The position numbers and the translations under genes are program-made. The notes under the pieces were generated by a model. The model had not been told where the DNA came from, made no database searches, and was given only the letters and a program-made list of their open reading frames with translations. From positions 1 through 25,044 of the forward strand of contig JBAYFO010000052.1 in NCBI GenBank assembly GCA_041667115.1: a stretch of DNA of 25,044 nucleotides. Reading direction: 5' to 3'. The stretch comes from UBA1563 sp041667115. GTDB lineage: Bacteria > Bacteroidota > Ignavibacteria > Ignavibacteriales > Ignavibacteriaceae. Positions 22,601 through 25,044 of the stretch are shown piece by piece (the first letter of the stretch is position 1; the number at the start of each line of letters is the position of its first letter).

Positions 22601-25044
22601 ATGGAGTAAATTGGTCACAGATTACAACCGTTGCAGCATCTGTCGGCAATTATTTATGGACGGTAAACTCGAACCCAACTCAACAAGCTTTTATCAGAAT
22701 TGAAGATGTGTCTGATACAACTGTGTTTGATCAAAGTAATGTAGCTTTCAAAATTGTTAGCCTTGATTTAACTTCTCCCAATGGAAGTGAAAGCTGGACA
22801 ATTGGATCAACTAAGAATATCACATGGACAAGTTCCGGCATTGCCAATGTGAAATTAGAATACTCTACAAATAATGGCGTCAATTGGACAAGTATTAATT
22901 CTTCAGTTGTTGCCGCTTCCGGAAGTTATGCATGGACAATTCCAGGTTCGGCATCGTCTCAAGCATTAGTTAGAATTAGTGATGCTGTACAACCGTTAAT
23001 TAAAGATTCTTCATTATCAACTTTTTATATTGGAACGCTTAGTGTAACAGGACCGGGCGCCGGAACGATCCATCAAGCCGGTAAAGCAATAACTGTTAAT
23101 TGGACTTCAAGTGGGATTGATAATGTTAACATAGCATATACTACAAATAATGGAACTAGTTGGACAATTTTACCGGATGTCGTAAGTAGTGCGGCTGTTA
23201 ACTCATTTACTTTCACACTTCCGGCTAATCTTAGTTCTACGCAAGCGAGAATAAGAGTAAGTGATGCTTCAACCGGGCAAATAAGAGACAGTTCAGGTAT
23301 TTTTACAATTGCTTCACTTACCGTAACGTATCCAAACGGCGGAAATTATTTACAAGCTGGAAAGACCGATTCAATCAAGTGGTCAAGCAGCAGCGTTACA
23401 ACCGTTAGAATTGATTATTCTAGTGACAATGGTAGCAATTGGAATAATCTAGTTTTATCTTATCCGGCAGTTTCTGGAATCTATAGTTGGGCTTTGGATG
23501 CTAATTATGATTCTCCAAATTTTTTAATAAAAGTGTCGGATACTGCCGATCCTACAATAGTTGACTCGAGTGACAATACTTTTAAAATAGGCAACATAAC
23601 AAATATTGATTCTCCCTTAGCCGGTGATACCGTTTTAGCTGGCTCTATTAAACCAATTACGTGGGTGAACACCAGCAGCGTTACACAAGTTAAGATTGAA
23701 TACTCAACTGATGACGGATTTAATTATAACATAATAGAAAGTAGTTATCCTTCAACTATCACCGGTGGGACATATAATTGGACAGTTCCTGCAGCTTTGA
23801 CATCGACCACGGGAAGAATTCGTATTAGTGATGCTAACTCCAATTTGGGAATCAAAAGCATTAGCGGACAATTTTCATTTCTTTCGCTTACAGTTACCTC
23901 TCCCAATGGAAATGAAATTTGGCAGACCGGCTCAACAAATAATATTACATGGACAGCTAGTCCATCGATCGCAAATGTTAAGATTGAATATTCCAAAGAT
24001 GGAGGACAAAGTTATACCTCAATTATCGCTTCTGTTTCTGCTGGTTTAGGAACCTATGCCTGGACGATTAGTGATACATTAATTGTAGCAAATCAGATGT
24101 GTATAAGAATTTCGGATGTGACGAATTCAAATATAAAAGATACAAGCAATGCTCTCTTTACCGTTGCGAAATTAAAACTCTTAACGCCGGTTGCTTCCGA
24201 TTATTTGCAAGGTGGGAAAACCAAGCTGATTACCTGGGAATCTGCTTACATACAGAATGTTAGAATTCAATATTCATCAAACGGTGGCGGAAGTTATAAT
24301 GATATTATTGCCTCTACTCCGGCTGCCGCGGGTTCTTATAGCTGGACAATTCCTAACACGGCTACCTCAAGCGCGAAAATTAGAATTAGTTCCGTAAACA
24401 CTCCTACGATAGTTGATTCTTCATCTTTATTTAAAGTGATCTCCTTACAGGTTCTTACGCCCAACGGCTTAGAAAATTTACAAAGCGGATCGACGACAAA
24501 CATTACTTGGTCGCCGGATGTTAACATTGATAGCGTTGTGATAAATTATTCGATCAATAATGGAATAAGCTGGAATAGTATTATTTCATTAGCAAATACA
24601 GGTTCATTTGTATGGACAGTGCCTGATTCTATAACTACCTCCGGAAGAATAAAAATAAGTGATAAAGCAGATGCAACAATTAATGACATCAGTGATAATG
24701 CTTTTACGATTTCAAGTTATGCAATTAGTAGTCCTCAAGCAGGCTATTACTGGCAGAGTGGAACAACACATGCAATTAACTGGAACATACAAAATGTAGC
24801 AACTGTAAATATTTACTATTCAGTTGATGGTGGCGTGAATTGGTTATCAGTACAAACTAATGTACCGACATCAAACGGAACATACAATTGGACGGTGCCG
24901 GCAATTGCTGCCACGAATCAGGCAATGATAAAAATATCGGATGTCTTAAATCCAACAAATGCGATAACGAGCGGACAATTTAAGATCAGTAATCTTGCCG
25001 TAACCACACCGAACGGTGGAGAGAATTATATAAAAGGATCAACA
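19630..25044 (+). CDS. Giant exported protein of tandem Kre9/KNH-like Ig-type domains, 3' end beyond window
   Basis: The frame from ATG 19630 stays open for 1805 codons to the window edge. It starts with a signal peptide (MQRFLQVVFLLMLFTSLLSA), then carries 19 complete domains and the start of a 20th, each about 93 residues. The domain pattern is 'TSPNGGE..QAG....ITW.SS.I.NV.IEYSTDNG.SW', then 'G.Y.WTVP', then 'A.VRISDA' and 'D.S...F.I'. This matches the Ser-Thr-rich Kre9/KNH-type beta-sandwich found in long surface proteins of Ignavibacteria and relatives. No cysteine-rich or catalytic region is seen so far. The start is supported by AGGAGA. The protein is probably a surface fibre or adhesin. 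A type IX C-terminal sorting domain would be expected beyond the right edge, given the GldL-like genes upstream; that cannot be checked here. Confidence 0.92.
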   Translation, partial: MQRFLQVVFLLMLFTSLLSARSITVTTPNGGEILQAGRSTQLQWISSGVTFVKIQFTTNDGSSWSDVIYKTDASLGSYQWDIPNNPTSQAKIRVIDFDSTAYADTSNATFQIVQLSLTSPILNQKIQTGKSTSIQWSASSNVATVKLEYSTNGGGTWTTITSFLSALPASYNWTPIPNTPSTTALVRISMPSVPAVSDTSANFSITSLALTKPVGGETWFAGSVKAITWTSANIANVKLEYSTDNGFSWGTITSIVSATSGTYSWTLPASFSTNQALVRISDASASSIADQSGSVFTISSLTVLSPNGGEGFAPSSTQTITWSAPYFNMVNVQYSTDNGVSWNTIQNSVNASLGSLSWNLPAISFANGKIRIVATDDSTNYDVSNNSFKVASIAVTAPNGSENLQKGFVKRITWTNSSPVTSVNIDLSTDNGGSWLPIISGASASTGYYDWTVGDYPSSQALIRISDAANPNISDQSDAVFTIKKLDLTSPNGGEYFQAGTVRQITWTSGNIANVKIEYSTDSGSTWSTAISSVSAAAGTYDWTVPSTPTNLAKVRISDAAASSIAATSSSVFNISLLTLVSPNGGENFSVSSGQNIQWTSSSIANVKLEYTTNNGVTWKTIISSTPAALSSYAWTVPNDPTVSAKVRISDVLNSATTDASSAVFTISTLKVTSPNGGEKWAVGSSQTITWQNISSVSNVDISYSIDNGTNWIPIPSATNIAAGLETYTWSIPDTTTSSSLAKIKVSNTPDNTINDVSDLVFTLAKIRVTSPNGGDTLQVGKQYNITWSSSNVSLVNINYSTDNGLNWTTFAPSISASAGTYAWTVPNIPTSQALIKIEDVLSPAVADQSDAAFKIFKLDVVSPNGGEKWAVGNTKTITWNNVSSLASVNIDYSTNNGSTWIPVTTNIAAALQTYDWNIPDTLTPSSSARIKISSFTSPLIYDVSDNVFTFAKIKVTSPNSGDTVQVGKQYNIAWDASNISSVNIKVSTDNGVNWSQITTVAASVGNYLWTVNSNPTQQAFIRIEDVSDTTVFDQSNVAFKIVSLDLTSPNGSESWTIGSTKNITWTSSGIANVKLEYSTNNGVNWTSINSSVVAASGSYAWTIPGSASSQALVRISDAVQPLIKDSSLSTFYIGTLSVTGPGAGTIHQAGKAITVNWTSSGIDNVNIAYTTNNGTSWTILPDVVSSAAVNSFTFTLPANLSSTQARIRVSDASTGQIRDSSGIFTIASLTVTYPNGGNYLQAGKTDSIKWSSSSVTTVRIDYSSDNGSNWNNLVLSYPAVSGIYSWALDANYDSPNFLIKVSDTADPTIVDSSDNTFKIGNITNIDSPLAGDTVLAGSIKPITWVNTSSVTQVKIEYSTDDGFNYNIIESSYPSTITGGTYNWTVPAALTSTTGRIRISDANSNLGIKSISGQFSFLSLTVTSPNGNEIWQTGSTNNITWTASPSIANVKIEYSKDGGQSYTSIIASVSAGLGTYAWTISDTLIVANQMCIRISDVTNSNIKDTSNALFTVAKLKLLTPVASDYLQGGKTKLITWESAYIQNVRIQYSSNGGGSYNDIIASTPAAAGSYSWTIPNTATSSAKIRISSVNTPTIVDSSSLFKVISLQVLTPNGLENLQSGSTTNITWSPDVNIDSVVINYSINNGISWNSIISLANTGSFVWTVPDSITTSGRIKISDKADATINDISDNAFTISSYAISSPQAGYYWQSGTTHAINWNIQNVATVNIYYSVDGGVNWLSVQTNVPTSNGTYNWTVPAIAATNQAMIKISDVLNPTNAITSGQFKISNLAVTTPNGGENYIKGST
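19696..25044 (+). repeat. Array of ~279-bp coding repeats encoding 19+ Ig-like domains
   Basis: Domain starts (first strand, 'LxVTSPNGGE' type) fall at 19696, 19972, 20251, 20530, 20806, 21085, 21361, 21637, 21928, 22204, 22489, 22762, 23038, 23317, 23596, 23887, 24172, 24445, 24718 and 24994. Spacing is 273-291 bases, always a multiple of three. Protein conservation exceeds DNA conservation for most copies, so the array is old, except for the pair described separately. Copies 2, 3, 13, 15, 17 and 19 have lost the exact PNGGE motif. Confidence 0.9.
21637..22761 (+). repeat. Tandem duplication of a two-domain unit within the array
   Basis: Domains 8-9 (21637-22203, 567 bases) and 10-11 (22204-22761, 558 bases) form a repeated pair. 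Domains 8 and 10 share GEKWAVG, an 'NVSS/NISS' insertion and the ending 'IAA.L.TY.W.IPDT'. Domains 9 and 11 share 'GDT.QVGKQYNI.W'. Each domain resembles its partner two positions away more than its direct neighbour, which indicates that a two-domain block was duplicated after the array had formed. Confidence 0.75.

Noticed and set aside
20139..24527. Antisense open frames within the giant gene (for example 20139-20492 and 23745-23996)
   Set aside because: They recur at the same phase of each domain and are shadows of the repeat; none has a start context or recognisable product.
19630..25044. Possible CRISPR or satellite array because of regular periodicity
   Set aside because: The period is 273-291 bases, always a multiple of three, and conservation is at the protein level, so it is a coding domain array.

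Overview
This AT-rich window most likely comes from the Ignavibacteria / Chlorobi / Bacteroidota side of the tree. The evidence is a chorismate synthase of the Chlorobi-like long type, a DUF6588-type exported protein, a TonB receptor of the carboxypeptidase-regulatory-domain type, type IX secretion (GldL/PorL)-like membrane genes, and a giant exported protein built from 'SPNGGE...W' Kre9/KNH-type domains. All genes lie on the + strand. This placement is inferred from gene content; no rRNA or other marker is present.

Region 1 (1-4736) is housekeeping. It holds the 3' part of aroC, a metallo-beta-lactamase-fold hydrolase overlapping it by ATGA, a DUF6588-like exported protein with its own promoter and terminator, and a biotin-dependent acyl-CoA carboxyltransferase subunit (propionyl/methylmalonyl type). 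Region 2 (4737-7367) is a large MltD-like lytic transglycosylase lipoprotein with six C-terminal LysM domains.

Region 3 (7390-12064) is a thiamine uptake operon. A TPP riboswitch is followed by an intrinsic terminator, then a TonB-dependent receptor interrupted by one in-frame TAG, thiamine pyrophosphokinase, and a sodium:solute symporter-family permease. The logic is outer-membrane import, inner-membrane import, then pyrophosphorylation, all switched off by TPP. An intergenic heptamer repeat with a GC-rich palindrome follows, and then an unrelated DUF2254-like membrane protein (12175-13782).

Region 4 (13967-25044, running off the right edge) is the least conventional part. A two-TM protein with GldL/PorL topology and a duplicated helical tail is followed by a small single-TM protein with a periplasmic beta domain and by a secreted all-beta protein; together the last two look like a GldM/PorM divided into two polypeptides. 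Next come two overlapping genes for uncharacterised outer-membrane-barrel-like proteins, and then a giant exported protein with at least 19 complete ~93-residue domains and no stop before the window ends. I infer a diverged type IX-like energised envelope module next to a possible giant surface substrate. Hairpin-forming inverted repeats sit in three of the junctions of this cluster.

No tRNA, rRNA, insertion sequence or CRISPR array was seen. Apart from the edges, no gene-free stretch exceeds 300 bases.
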